Below, one piece after another: positions 13,017 to 26,200 of a stretch of DNA of 62,262 bases. Within the stretch, counting starts at the first letter, position 1, and every line of letters begins with the position of its first letter. This DNA comes from Bondarzewia mesenterica. Taxonomy: Eukaryota > Basidiomycota > Agaricomycetes > Russulales > Bondarzewiaceae. Below the pieces are notes generated by a model. It saw only the letters and a list, made by a program, of their open reading frames with translations. It did not search any database and had not been told where the DNA came from. Both the position numbers and the translations under genes were made by a program. Where the stretch lies: contig SGPL01000119.1 of assembly GCA_004802705.1 (NCBI GenBank), positions 6,626 through 68,887 of the forward strand. Direction: 5' to 3'.

Positions 13017-13529
13017 TTAAACGACCTTGACATGTGCCAACTTCAGCGAAACAAAGTAAGACGGTATGTGGCGAATACTCACCTTAGGTGCTATGCTAAC
13101 AATCTTTCCCCAGCCCTTCATACGCAAATCGGCACTCACGACACCACCTATCCGCGTTCCCAACATTTCCCTCTTGTTATTCAACAGCACTGCAGCATTG
13201 TCATCGAAGCGTATCCACCGGCCATCCGGACGTCGAATGGGCTTCTTGGTGCGTACGATGACGGCGCGTCGGACGTCGCCTCGTCGGACCTTAACTGCGG
13301 TGGAAGAGAGCTGTGCAGACGCGGGTACAGGGCGCGCACGCTTGACTACGCATACGATTTCGTCGCCAACGCTGCCCCAACCGTTGTTGACCTTGTTTTT
13401 GAGGACGTTGACACACTCGACGAGAAGGGCTCCCGAGTTGTCTATCACCTGAAAAATTGTTCACATTTTATTTGGTTCAATGAATGACCGACTGAAACAT
13501 ACATTGAGGGTACCCTTGAGGCCAATCAT
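13017..13529 (-). CDS. MRPL38: Mitochondrial ribosomal protein uL14m
   Basis: Three exons on the minus strand: 13503-13529 (27 nt, M-I-G-L-K-G-T-L-N), 13083-13448, and a 9-nt last exon 13017-13025 (V-V-stop). The introns are 13449-13502 and 13026-13082, both GT..AG. The spliced protein has 133 residues, the normal length for bacterial-type L14. It carries the family pattern: V-I-D-N-S-G-A near the start, V-G-D-E-I-V, then [30 protein letters not shown] and K-I-V-S-I-A-P at the end. It is a component of the large mitoribosomal subunit at the subunit interface. Its start lies 219 bp from the divergent hexokinase start, so the two may share a promoter. Confidence 0.92.
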
Positions 13530-13748
13530 GATGCAATGAAAGAAAATGTGAATTCAGAGTGTAAGGGAAGTCCTGGTGAAGCCAACGGAGTCGAAACCGA
13601 AAGAGCAGTAAATTCCCACGGAGGGTTTGGCTGCCCCGCATCGAGCTCTCCCTTGCCCTCAGTCGTCATCTGCTGCTCCATTGTGCAATACCCTCTAGCT
13701 TTCTCTGTACCCTCTTCCTTGTTCTCAACAACTATATAGCTATACACA
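13530..13748. promoter_or_regulatory. Divergent promoter region between uL14m and hexokinase
   Basis: The 219 bp separate the two divergent start codons. The hexokinase side is pyrimidine-rich. I see no well-placed TATA box; the TATATA at 13733 is only 16 nt before the hexokinase ATG and is too close to serve as one. Confidence 0.4.
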
Positions 13749-16485
13749 ATGCCAGCGTCTCGAAGAGGCAGCGGCAGCGTCACCTTGCCCACTGGGCAGG
13801 TGCTCGCGATTCACACCAGGACGCAGGATGAGGAGGACCTCCCTCACGCAACCAAGAAGTTAGCATGTCTCTAACTTCTGCCCGCCTCCGATGCTGACGA
13901 TTTGTATGAAGGACTATGGCGGACCATCTTCGCAAATACGAGAGCTTGTACATATCCACTTTTGTTTCGCCGTAGCTACTATTGATCACTACCATCTACG
14001 CTTGTACAGGTTCACCCTCACCCCGCAGAGGATGCGCATGATTGTGGAGGCATTTAAGGATACACTTGAGAATGGTTTGGAGAAGCCAGGTCAAGTAGTC
14101 GTGAGTAGTGTCTTTGTGCTGTTACCCTAGCCCTGCTTTGTGGAGAAAGGCGGTTTTGCTTCCGGTCTTCTGCCCCGCGACAAGTTAAATTCTCGGTTTC
14201 TGTCTCAATCTCTTCCTCATTAATCACGGATTAAATGATGCGTTCGGATTTGTCACTGTCTCTGTGCACAGTGCGCTAGGTCCAGTCAAACTATCTGGTT
14301 GCTGCTATCTGCGGTTCACTCGGTTCACCTTCGCGTTTGATGTATATATACGCCGCTATATTAATGCTTGTCTCCATATTCCTCATATCGGCAGTGATAT
14401 ATACTGATCAATACGTCGATGCAGCCTATGATTCCTACATTCGTCTTTGGTTGGCCTACCGGCAAGGAAACAGGAGACTATCTCGCTGTCGATCTCGGTG
14501 TGTCTTCATCGATTCCTCGACGATATTGTTCACAAACACCACAGATGATGGTACATAGGCGGAACGAATCTTCGCGTCTGCCTTGTAACTTTGCAGGGCG
14601 ACGGAAAGTTCGAGATCACACAGTCAAAATACCGTCTCACCGAAGAGCAGAAGCAGCAGGATGGGCAGAAGTTGTTTGACTTTTGCGCAGAGTGTCTCAA
14701 AACTTTTATTACGACCAATCTGGACGAAGGAACTATCAAAGAGGGAGAGCGGTTCCCCCTTGGATTCACGGTGAGCTTCGGCAATTGCATCGTGATGGGA
14801 AGTACTTCTATGCGGTTTGACCATGATGATTATTCGTGGTCATTCCTGAGTGATTCTCAAGGCATTCCCTGTCATCCCCTTTCTGTATTTTTCTTCCCCA
14901 TAGCAAGCCAGCTGACAACTCAGACGTTTACTCTACCCTAGTTCTCGTACCCGTGCACGTGAGTATCCGACCGTCCATGCTCGCATTGAAATGAAGAAGA
15001 GCGCGCATTGACAATTATACTTATACGCTTGTCGTATACGTGTCATTTCGCGACAGGCAGGACCGCATCGACCATGGTGTGCTAATTCGTTGGACGAAGG
15101 GCTTCGGTGCACCAAACACCGAGGGTCATGACGTTGCTGAAATGTTCATACAAAGTTTGCGAAAGAATGTAAGGCGCTCTTTTTCATCCATGTTTCAACT
15201 GTTTAAGATTGAGCTCATTGTTACGAACTCATATCAGGACGTGCCCGTAGAATTGGCTGCATTGATCAACGACACAACTGGGACTCTAATCGCGTCGCAC
15301 TATGTCAACCCACGGACAAAGATCGCTGTCATCTTTGGCACCGGATGTAACGCGGCATACATGGAACGTGTTGGAAACATACCGAAAATCAAGAACCTCG
15401 GATGCAACGATGACGACGAGATGGCCATTAACTGCGAATGGGTGCGTTGATTGGTATCCCTCTTCCCCTTCTCATTAAGTCTGAAGCAATGTCGTGCACG
15501 GTCTGTAGGGTGCATTTGACTCATTCGAGCACGAGCATCTACCGAGGACGAAGTACGATCTGATAATTGACGAAAAATCGAACAAGCCCGGTGAGCAGGC
15601 ATTCGAGGTACGTTTAATTCAAACGGTACAAATTGAGATCTGTATGTGCATATAGACTGATGTGTATGTCCGATTAGAAATTGATTTCAGGGCGCTACCT
15701 CGGCGAGATTCTCCGTCTCGTAATTTGCGAGCTTATTGATGAGGGTGTTCTTTTCCTTGGGCAAAATACATACAAGATTGAGATACCCTATGCGTTCGAC
15801 ACCGCCTTTCTGTCACTGATGGAAAGGTATGCTTCACCGGTTGCTCTTCTTTATTCAATTTTACCCCTTGCGCTTCAATATATACTAATGACTGTGTAGT
15901 GACCCGACAGAGGAGCTCCTCATGATCATCGGCATCTTCACACACTTCTTTGCCTTGGAGACTACGCTTGCCGAACGCCAATTCTTCCGGGCCCTGGCGA
16001 AGCTCGTAGGTCGTCGGGCCGCACGGCTGAGCGCATGCGGCATTGCGGCGATTGTCAGTAAGATGGGATACTTAGAGGAGGGTTGTCTGGTTGGTGCAGA
16101 TGGGTCTTTGTATAATGTGAGTGCATTTGTGGAAAGTTCTTTATCTATGGAGCAATTTCGGGGTTGACATATGATGTTCAGAAATATCCTGGCTTCGCGG
16201 ATCGTGTGCATGAGGGCCTGCAAGACATTTTCGGGGATAAGGGGCGGTAAGTGGATGGTTCCCATGCGGGCTTCCAGATACTTTTTGAACCAGGCATTGA
16301 CGGTGAACTGGTCTAGGAATATCGTCACGCACCATGCTGAGGATGGAAGTGGTGTGGGAAGTGCGATCATTGCAGGTGCGATATACTTGTTGATCGTTCA
16401 ACTATTGCTTTACTCTTGGTGCTCACCTCCCTCCCTAGCGATGACGAAGATGAGAAAAGACAAGGGATTGTATTTGCATGTTTGA
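13749..16485 (+). CDS. HXK: Hexokinase
   Basis: Multi-exon gene giving a protein of about 500 residues. Start ATG 13749. The first intron (13859-13911) joins the N-terminal leader to M-A-D-H-L-R-K-Y-E-S-L, and the second (13948-14009) restores F-T-L-T-P-Q-R-M. The third intron, 14101-14424, is long at 324 nt. Recognised blocks in order: P-T-F-V-F-G-W-P-T-G-K-E-T-G-D-Y-L (small domain), D-L-G-G-T-N-L-R-V (phosphate-1/ATP site), L-P-L-G-F-T-F-S-Y-P, A-L-I-N-D-T-T-G-T-L with the catalytic Asp, I-F-G-T-G-C-N-A-A-Y, I-N-C-E-W-G-A-F, and the ATP-site H-A-E-D-G-S-G-V-G-S-A. It ends T-K-M-R-K-D-K-G with TGA at 16483. It phosphorylates glucose and fructose at the entry to glycolysis in the cytosol. 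Nothing suggests damage. Confidence 0.95.
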
Positions 16486-17793
16486 TAGCGTTCAATTCGC
16501 TCTCGCGGAATTATGTAGCCGTTTGACTCCAATAGAATGTTTCGATGGTTTGCCTCCCGATTTCTTTTTCTGTCTTATTTCCTTTTCTTTTATTCTTACT
16601 TTCTCCTTCTTTTCTCTCCTCTTTTATGTTTGATGATGATGACGGCCCCGGTGTTTCGTGATGGCCAGTTGTTGTATGTATGTACGCGGGTCGTGGCGGA
16701 CTTTTATCAATGAGAAGACGATGATGTATGTAACAAGTCATACTTTTGTCCCGTCGAATTTGAGAATTTTTGCAGGCAGTGATAGCTGGCCGTAACATCT
16801 CGGACCTATATGCCAATTTTGGCGCGCAGTATGTATTTTGCATCCATTTGAAAGAATGTTCATCATATTGATTAATCGATTAATTCTTGACCACATATAA
16901 CTTTCAGAGAAACTCCTTCCTCTTGCTCTCACTTGGCCAGAGTCTCAGTTGAGGTGACGTCCATTCGGAACACTCGATCGGACCCAAACTTGTCGACGCC
17001 GGCGGCCCCAAAGCTTTATGTATGTAAAGCTTTTTTTTTTTTTTTTGGGTGGGGGGGGATTTATCGTGAGTACCCATTTGTTGGCATCTTATCCTGTACA
17101 TTGAGCGATAAAATGCATTTGGTTTGCGTCTTTTGATAAAAATCCTCTTTTCCATAAAGGTTGAATTCGGAGTTATCTACTCAGGAATTTGATGTTGCAG
17201 ACTGAATCACTGGAGATATTAAGTACGGCAATCTGTGAATTAACCCCATCAGAGGTGAAACGAGAGTATGGAACGTCTGGTTGACGATCAATTTGACACC
17301 GACCGGCGGCGCAAACACTAATAATCCCTAGGCCTGGTGGGCATGGAGCAGCCTTTCACTCGGGTAGAGCGCTGACAATGTTTTCGGCTCTGAGATCTGT
17401 ATTTATCTGACAAACACACCTTTTGGACTTTTGTTCATCAGATGGGGAAAATGCGCATCCTCCGGTATGCTATGTACAAGCCGTATGGCGGCGTATCGCA
17501 TTTAATATATATGACATGAGTGAATGTACTCAAGAATTTCGATGAAGTTGTACATATGTACGTTCCTCGGGGAACCCATTGAACAGGATTCCCGGTAACG
17601 GTATAACCGGATCCGGACCTACCACAGGGATATATTTGAAGTGAATTCAAAGTTATTCAACATGCTACTACCCCGCATCGCACACCAGCAATCTCGCATT
17701 CACAACTATCGATTTTTACGCTGCTAGCGTCTGGATTTTACAATCTGTCAAATCTCTTCTGACATAGTTTGAATATACATTCGTTGCACGACA
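16486..17793. other. Intergenic region with poly-T/poly-G tract
   Basis: No supported gene. The first 400 nt are pyrimidine-rich and AT-rich, consistent with the hexokinase 3' region. A homopolymer tract of T followed by G lies at about 17030-17059. The last 150 nt are the likely promoter of the hydratase gene. Confidence 0.45.
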
Positions 17794-19338
17794 ATGTCCG
17801 CTGCTGACGTGCTTGATAAAGCCTTGGGTTTCGAGTATGAAGACCAGCCCGTACGCACATTTCGCCCGTATCTCAATACTCACATTGAAGGAACAGAATA
17901 TCGATATATAGGTTGCATGGAACAAACGAGATCTTCTGGCGTATGCGTTAGGCATTGGTGCAAAGAATACCGATTTCAACATTGTCTATGGTAGGCCGCT
18001 TGCATTGTGAGAGAATAGCTGGAGACGCAAAGGTACTGAAAGTGGGTACTTTGCCCTTTTGATTTTATAATGCAGAGCTAGGTATGTGAAATATAGTGGC
18101 ACCTGGATTGCTGTGAGCGTCTTCTCAATTGTTTCATCTAGACAAATCATTTTCTGCATTTCCTACATTTCCCGCAGCACTCTTTCTGAAGGGTAAGGAA
18201 CACACAACGGCTTTTTTCAACAGCGAATGTCTTCTAACCTGAATTGTTTTGTCACAGGCGATGACCAGGATGTCAATTTGTTCTCAGCTCGAGTCGGTTC
18301 CACCCGGTCTACCTCCGGCCTGCCGAATTTCGACCCAAACCGCGTCGTATGTGCTGTTTCAGATTTTAGAAATACACTCATCTAGAGCAAGAAATTTCCA
18401 GGTTCATGCGACGCAGACCGTCGAAGTATTGAAGCCCTTGCCACTTATCAGCGGCTCTGGCTGGAAGTTGAAGAAGCGTTTGACTTCCATACATGAAAAT
18501 AGTACGTATTCTCATCCATGCTACGCATGATCGTCAGAAGTCCCTTACTCCCTTGAAGAGTCCGGTGTAATTGTGGAGAACGAAATTCTTCTCGTCGACC
18601 CTCGAGGCACTCCTTACGCTAAACTCTACGTGCGTTCGATTTCCCATTTTCGACTCAACTCTAATTCGCTTGACTGACAATTGCTCGAACAGTCTTCATC
18701 ATTCAATCTCGGAGCAAAAATTACCGGCCAGCGATTTTCAAAGTCCATCGCCGCTCCACCGAACGCCAAACCAATTCCAAAGGATCGCAAACCGGACTGG
18801 GTCGTGCAAGACAAGACCTCGCCTGAGCAGGCGGTCATCTACCGTCTCAGCGGCGATTACAATCCTTTGCACATCGGTGCGCTTCTCTATGCCTTTCCCG
18901 CTCAGTCGCTCGTTCCCGTCAACCTTATTATCTTACCCTTTCTGTGTTTTGTGAAGATCCGCGCATCGGGCAGGCTGCGGGCTTTGGCGGCGTCATCCTC
19001 CACGGACTCTCTACCTACGGCTTCGCCGCCCGTGCTCTGGTATCTGCAATCGGGACCAACGACCCAAATTCTCTCAGGTACTTCGGTGTACGCTTCACCG
19101 CGCCCGTCAAGCCTGGCGACGCGCTGGAAACGTTGGCTTGGGAGTTGGGTCCCGGTCCTGATGGAACGACGGAAGTAGCGTTCGAGATGAAGAACACGAC
19201 TTCGGGAAAGGTTCGTCAATGAGTTTTCCCAGCTTTCCCTCTTTAGCTGACGTTTCAAAATAATGCTTCGTGATTTTACAGATTGTGATTGGAAGTGGCC
19301 TGGCATATATCAGGAAGACGGAGAAGAGTAAGTTGTGA
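17794..19338 (+). CDS. Peroxisomal MaoC-type enoyl-CoA hydratase 2
   Basis: Start ATG 17794 ([13 protein letters not shown]). Many short introns; one exon, 18076-18081, is only 6 nt. The N-terminal half matches the first hot-dog repeat of hydratase 2 ([23 protein letters not shown]). The C-terminal half carries the catalytic motif [14 protein letters not shown] followed by [12 protein letters not shown]. The protein ends in Ser-Lys-Leu before TGA 19336, a type 1 peroxisomal signal. By family it hydrates trans-2-enoyl-CoA to (3R)-hydroxyacyl-CoA in peroxisomal beta-oxidation. Fungal Fox2-type enzymes fuse this module behind two dehydrogenase domains; no dehydrogenase domain is seen here, so it is a stand-alone hydratase. 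Confidence 0.9.
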
Positions 19339-19562
19339 AAGGTTGTCGTCGATGAGGGATTTTTGTACATTTAGTTGCTTAACATCAGTCTTGCGACTGG
19401 TTTAAATGATCAACATTCAGAAACAGCAGGAAAAATATCATACCGTATCTATGCCTCGGGGAAGAAACGATATCTCTATCGTATAACACCTATCATACAA
19501 GCACGCGCGGTTCCCGCTATTTACGACTGACACTTCTTCGCACTCCACCGCACGCCGTGGTC

Positions 19563-22055
19563 TTACAGAATATACCTGAAATCTGGTGCACGATCGCCTA
19601 GCTCCCTCAACTCCCGATCTGAGTACTTCGACATGAGCTCCGCCATCTCTCTGTCACGTTTCCGGTTGATGTTGATGTAGAGCAGGATGACGGCGGGTGT
19701 GACCACAAAGCCGATGCCGACGAACATGAGCATGATGCCGTCTGTCGAGAAAGAAGATGTGAGACTCAGGTGTACAGTAGTTCGACGTCCGACGTGGAAG
19801 AAGAGGCGAATGAAGGAAGAGAGAAAAGAAGTACGAACGACCAATAATGTAGCGCGGCTTATCTTGTGCGCGAAACACGTTGGATGCAATCGCTCCCGCA
19901 AAGTTGCCGACACCAATGTGAATCGCCATGCCCACGCCCCGCTTGTACTGCCCTGCCAGGTTGTTGCCCAACCTACGCATCCGCCGCGCATCAGCAAATG
20001 ACAGACCAAGCAGACGGGCTGATAATGAAGGACGCACCAACTGACGACCCCGGGGAAGCTTGCATATGAGCCGGCGACGCAGAAGAAGGTGCCAAAGTAC
20101 TTAACTCCGGCATGCGCGTCCGATATGTTGATCGCGAACCCAATGAGGAGCATGCAGAGCCCTGTCAGGATGAAAGGAGAGCGCATCCTGATCGCGTCCG
20201 ACCAGACGGCGAAGATGAGAAGGACGATTGCTATGCGATGAGTAGAGGAGTGTGAGAATGCGGAATGGCAGTGCGTCAGAGGAGACATACTGGCAAAGAC
20301 GCTGAGGGCAGGACGAGTAATGAGATCATAAATATTTATGACAGGGAGAAGACATGGCATACTAAGGCGGCACAGTGAGCAACTGGCTAATCGCCGTCGA
20401 GAATCCGAAGTTTTTGATGATGGTCCTGGCATGCCAACCGATTAGTATTCGAAACATCGCAACTATATGCACGAATACGCACGGGAGGAACAATGATATC
20501 CCATAAACTGTCGGTGATCCAAGTGTTCATAACAAAGAAAGAAGAAATAATAATAAAAACGAAGAAATGCGCACGCGGTCCAACGACAGACATATACACC
20601 AGGATATGCAGCCAGACCTGCCAATCAGTCAGTGCAGACCACATATGCCGCAACGCGAACCGCTCCTCCTCGCCGACGGACGAGTTGTCAAATTCTACGC
20701 ACAACCGACCATCCTCAGTCCACTGACATTTCGAGACAGTTTAGGCAGCAGCTCGAACTCACTCTTCTTCCAAATGACAAAGGACCTTTCTTCGGGCGTG
20801 AGGAACGCGGCTGTCGCGGGGAAATCGACGAGTACAAAGAGCGCAAGGACCCCGACGAGGACCGTCGCGATGCCTTCCAAGATCTGTTCCCGCGCCGTTA
20901 CGATCCACGATCCATTCATTTCAAAATGAGTTCAAGAGACGTTTGGGAAGTGAGACGCACAAAGATCCACGACCAGCCGAGCAAACCCGCGGTCCCGCTC
21001 ATGAATGAAATCCCGAAAGCGAGGAGACCGGAGAACGCGCCTGCGAGGGAGGCGGCGCCAAAGAAAAGCCCGACACGGTATTGGAGCATCGCGCGGGGGT
21101 ACCATAGAGTTAAACTGAAGTGAGTTGAGCCATTCTGCAATTTTACGCATCTACGTTGCAGAGATCGAATGGAGACGCACTAGTAGACCACACCGGGGAA
21201 TAAGCCTGCTTCGGCAACGCCTAGGCATACTCGAACGCCGACAAGTTGTGGGTATCTGGATTGCACAGTGAGAAAAAATGGTTGGGTGAGTGGGAAGACG
21301 GATGGACAGACGATTTGACCAAGCCCATCAGGGTCATTACGGTCCCCCAGACGATGGCGATGCCTGGGAGCCACCGCGATGGGCGGAACTTCTTGAGGAC
21401 AAGACTACAGTGCGAAGGGCCATATAAGATCGTTTCTTCATAAACTCGAACAAGAACGAAGGCTTACTTTGCTGGGCATTCGAAAAGGCAATACGGCTAG
21501 GATGAAATGCTGAGATGGCGCATAGAGTCATAGAGGCGGGGATACGTACTATAAAGTACATTGTCTAGAGAGAAGTTTGATTAACACGCGAGGATGATGA
21601 AGATGAAAAAGGCACGTACAAGGGCGATATTGTACTGGTTTCCAACAAGATGCAGCTGACTCTCGAGTCCCTGCAAACGCGCATTACCTGCAGAGGAGTC
21701 ACCTCAGCCAATTGTAGAAATGAAGAAAGAATTATTTACCGATGTTCCCTGCATCGCACAACGCCATTCGAGTTAGTCATTCTGTCACCAGCCCCACGCG
21801 TACTCAAGGCCATAAGCAGGTCGCACCTCGATCCAGGAAACTCAACAGATACATCAGCGATAAAATAGGCATCAGTCTCTTGTCGATTTTCCTCCACAGC
21901 CGTTTTTCCTCCTCTGCGCTCAAATCCGGGGGCGGGGGCAATGCAGAATCTCCGCCAAAGTCGACGACAGAGACTCTGTCCTCGTCGCCTTTGTTGCCAT
22001 TGCGCTCGGTCAGAGCGACATCATTCTTCTCAAGAGAGGAGTTGGACGTGGTCAT
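19563..22055 (-). CDS. MFS transporter, Dal5/TNA1-type anion:cation symporter
   Basis: Read on the minus strand from ATG 22053-22055 (M-T-T-S-N-S-S-L-E-K-N) to TAA 19563, about a dozen exons. After a ~50-residue hydrophilic N-terminus comes K-I-D-K-R-L-M-P-I-L-S-L-M-Y, then L-L-S-F-L-D-R-G, the first helix signature of this family. Further pieces: G-V-R-V-C-L-G-V-A-E-A-G-L-F-P-G-V in helix 4-5, Y-L-T-L-W-Y-P-R, a cytosolic loop, and the second six helices (W-L-H-I-L-V-Y-M-S, W-S-D-A-I-R-M-R-S-P-F, N-N-L-A-G-Q-Y-K-R-G-V-G-M-A). The C-terminus is hydrophilic (S-D-R-E-L-R-E-L-G-D). Members carry organic anions such as allantoate, nicotinate or related vitamins across the plasma membrane; the substrate cannot be told from sequence. 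Convergent with the hydratase gene 224 bp away. Confidence 0.88.
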
Positions 22056-23279
22056 GACTTGGGTTACGAGTTGTCCCAGGTCTGCAAAAGAGAGGGGAAA
22101 AGAGGGCGAGGATAAGACACGACAGGACGGCAATCATGGGGTTATACTTATAACTTGTGCACATGACGGCCAAGACGGTGAGATTCATTACAGATAACCG
22201 GCTGTGAATGCATAAATTAGGGCTCTAAGAATGTTTTGCGTCAGCAGTCTATCCTGTTTGTGGGGCGTGCCTGGCGTCTGGGACGAAAAAGAAAAGAAAA
22301 GAATACAGAAAAGAGACACCCACGATAAAGCAGACAAGAGTTGGTAGGCGCGTACCGTTACCGAACGACGGGGTACGGCTAGCAATTGGTCTGAAGGAGA
22401 TGTAAGACATCGCGCACCACTGTTTGGGATCAAGGAAATCCTGAGGAGGTGAAAGTTTGGATGGCTTGTTGCGGGGCCCCGTGGGGAAAGGTTGCCTGCC
22501 ATTGTCATGATCGACTGGGCTGCCGTCGTAACTTGGATCAGGCGACCATAGACAAAAGGGCCGTTAAACCGATCAATAGACGCGCTGTCCCCCCAACCTG
22601 GCCAAACGTGCCCTATGCCATTCAAGATCGATCATGTCTCAGGCCGTACATATGATCTATATTGCAGCCTATACCCTGTCACCAGGATGAAAATTGAGGA
22701 AGATATCAGTTCACCTCCTGACATCGCCTAGGACTCACGTTCATGCGCCACCTACCTCCTAGTAACTTTGATGTGTCAAGCAAGGTGAGGTAACAACTTT
22801 GACACTGCGTTGGATGAGTGGAAGCAAAACTGAGATCTAGACCAGCAATGCATGTGGGTCAGTGCTTCAGGAGGTCTCAAAGATTCTCAAAGACTCCGTA
22901 AGCCCGAGTTGTCAGAAAGAAAAAAAAGAAAATTGGCAATTTGAATGCCGCCATGAGATAGAAGTTGGTTGGAGTGACTACAGTCGAGTGCATTAAATGG
23001 AACCAATATGGAACCAATATGGAACTATATGGAAGTGAGAGGGTGAAGCTGGGTGACGAGTGTACGACTACAATAACCACAAATAAAAAAAACGTACTGA
23101 CACTGCGATCACGCGCATTCCGCTTTTCTTCCTCAGGCCTCAGACCTTCTCCTCGTCAGACTCGCACACCACATGATGGACCTTCTTGAGCTCGACGTGG
23201 TACATATTCTCGCCCTCATCGCCGGCCAATGCCCCAAACTCCCCTACAGAGCCCTACAGCTAGTGTTTGGGTCTGAACG
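22056..23279. other. Divergent intergenic region between MFS and GH92 genes
   Basis: No supported gene in 1.2 kb. It should hold both promoters. A short tandem repeat of GGAACCAATAT (two copies plus a partial) lies at about 22999-23031, and an A-rich run at 22918-22930. Confidence 0.45.
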
Positions 23280-26200
23280 ATGATTCACTATATTTGCGCT
23301 TCCGCTAAACCTCTCTATCTTGGGCTACTCTTTAGTACTATCTTTGTTCTGGGAGCAAGAAACAAAGGTGCAGCTGCTGACAATCCCGCGAGCTACGTGA
23401 ACCTCTTCATCGGCACCACCAATGGAGGACACGTTTTTCCCGGTTCGTACCATGCAACCTTTGATTACGCCCGCCTGTCGCCCCATTTCGAGGCTGAATT
23501 CTCACCATACAATTATCATGTTTCCATCCTTGCTGCGTGTCTAACAATACTTTCCAATTGCCCACGATTATAACATTGGCGTGTTCGGGTATACTCAGGT
23601 GCGACGCTACCCCATGGAATGGTCAAAGTCGGCATGGACACAGATTCGCCCGGAAACGTAATGCTTTCCCGAACATCCCCCTCACACTCCACCGACTTGA
23701 GTGTATTGACAAATTCGTGTCGATTCACTAGCATGCTGGATACGACGCCGATCCATCTTTCAATGTTACTGGTTTTTCTCAGCTTCATGATAGTGGAACT
23801 GGCGGTGTGAGTAGTTATATTTATAGCGCTCTTATCGTGACTCACGTTGCGATTTCTATGTGCGTTGATTGTCAATATACTCACTTATTGCGTGTCTCCC
23901 GAAAATATATGCTTGGAATATGCACGACTGGCAGGCCGTTCCGCTCTCCAATTTCAAGATCTTCCCACAGCCTGATTGTGCGACATTCGAGTCCTGTAAT
24001 ACGTCCCTTGACAGTCGCAAAGTTCTGCGAAACGTTTTGTCAGATGGTGCGAAATGCGGACTGTATGCGCCCATTCCTTGCTAAGCAAGGCCGACTACAA
24101 ACCTTGTAGGTTCTCCTGACGATTTTGCTTCCCCTGGTTACTTTTCCACCAACCTCGTACGTTTCTCATAGATTTCATACTTACTACTTTGATGCGTCTA
24201 ACACGCAATCTACCTTAAGTCAAGTGGTGTCCGCGTCGAACTGACATCCACTCGCCGCGCCTCTATCCAACGTCACACGTTCCCCGCCACTGAGAGCGTA
24301 CTCCCCCGCATTGTCGTCGACTTGACGAACGATGGCCAACAGAGCTCGACAGATCCTGTGATGCTCGTCGACCCTGACACAGGTCGCGTCACTGGTGCGC
24401 CTTTCCTACGTACTGACATTGAATTACATGTACTCATTTGAATATGTAATGTCCTTTCATGCATGCTTTTGGAACCTCTCTATTGCTTTTCGTACTCACC
24501 ATCGTAATTATGCACAGGAGGCGCATCCTTCGCGGCATCGTTCGGTCCAGGTCGCTACCGTGCATACACCTGCGTCGATTTTCGTGTCTCGTCTTCTTCA
24601 GGTGAACCGCAGAAGGTGACGCCGGAAGAATACGGCGTGTGGCTTGGAAATTCCGCAATACGGTTCTCCGTTTCGCTTGAGCAAGTCTACTACGGTAAAC
24701 ACCTTCTCCCCCTTAACCCCTCACGCTCTAAGAATAAACCCTCGGTCTTTCATCTCTCTCTGTGATAACCGTATTGATATCACTCTCTCCGAAAGGCTTT
24801 GTATCCGAACTCGGCGCTCTTCTTGCTTTCCCGACTGCCTCAAACGGCAGCGACACCACCGTTCTTGTGCGCACGGGTGTATCCTTCATCTCCTCTGACC
24901 AAGCATGTGCCAACGCAGAGTCCGAGATCGCCGACTTTGACTTCGATGCCGTGTCTGCTGCCGCGCGGGCGGAATGGAATGCGGTGTTGGAGAGGGTGCA
25001 AGTGGACCTTCTCGAAGATGGGAAGAACAGTGATGAACAGGAGGATATGAGAGTTTTGTTGTACAGCTCGGTGAGGTTTTTTGTTGTTTGATCTGCTGAG
25101 GTGGTTTTTGGGAGGTTGATGGTGGTGGCCACGACAGCTCTACAGGAGCCATATCAGTCCTGCTGATTGTAAGTCCCCCTTTGCCTGTATAACTTGATGA
25201 TGAGATGGACGTGCACGATGCCGATTTGTAACAGACTCAGGCGAGAATCCCCTGTGGGATTCGACAGAACCATATTATGACTCGTTCTACTGCAATGTAC
25301 GTACATACCTGACATTTTTCGCTATATCGTCTTATTTGCCTCCGTTATTCACTAGTGGGACACCTACCGCACGCTGTACCCATTGCTTTCACTGCATGAT
25401 CCTATGCGATTTTCTCAGATCGTGCGAGGGCTGATAAATATACAGCAGCATGAAGGTAAATGCTTGACTCCTTTTGATTTGTGAAGGGTGCCTTACGGAG
25501 TGTGCTGTTTTTGTAAAATTTCAAGGATGGTTACCGGAGTGTCGAGGTGCGACGGCAAAGCATTTCATTCAAGGCGGAAGTGGTTCGTCCCTCCACCTGA
25601 AGTGACTGCAAGAGTTCTGCGAGCTCATTAGAGTTGATACGTTCATTTCGCGCAGATGCGGACCCCATTTTGGGCGAATTCTTTGTTAAGTACGCCCATG
25701 CCGCCAGTTTTTTGCAATTTTCTGGTTCACGAAAGGGTTACTGTTTGATTTAGATTTGCTGAGCAGGCGTCTTCGCTGAACGTCCCCGCCTCTGCGCTTT
25801 ATAACGCGCTGTTGGCGGACGCAGAAGAGCTCTCCCCTGATTGGGATCTGCAAGGCCGACAGGTGGATGCGTGGATTAAGTTCAGTTAGTCCATATCGTC
25901 CGTTCAGGGCATGCCCTGCTCTGACTGTATGGACGTTTGGTAGATTATATTCCTCAGAACCTGTTCGAAAGGGGAGGCACTAACTCAAAGCAGGTTTCGA
26001 GGACTTTGGAGGTATAGTTTGACTTCACCGTCACATTGCGTGCATTGCGTTCATTATCTTCTTTTATCTCCCTCCTTCGTTTCGTCAGCATGCTTTTAAC
26101 GATTTCACTATCTCACAAGTCGCGAAGCTGTTGAACAAGACGAGGGACGCTACCAAGGTTGCCTTCAATTCTTCAACCGTGTATGTATGATCCATATACT

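Noticed and set aside
12945..13487. 180-codon plus-strand frame
   Set aside because: It is opposite to the well supported uL14m gene.
13733..13738. TATATA as TATA box of hexokinase
   Set aside because: It ends only about 10 nt before the start codon, too close for a core promoter element with any leader.
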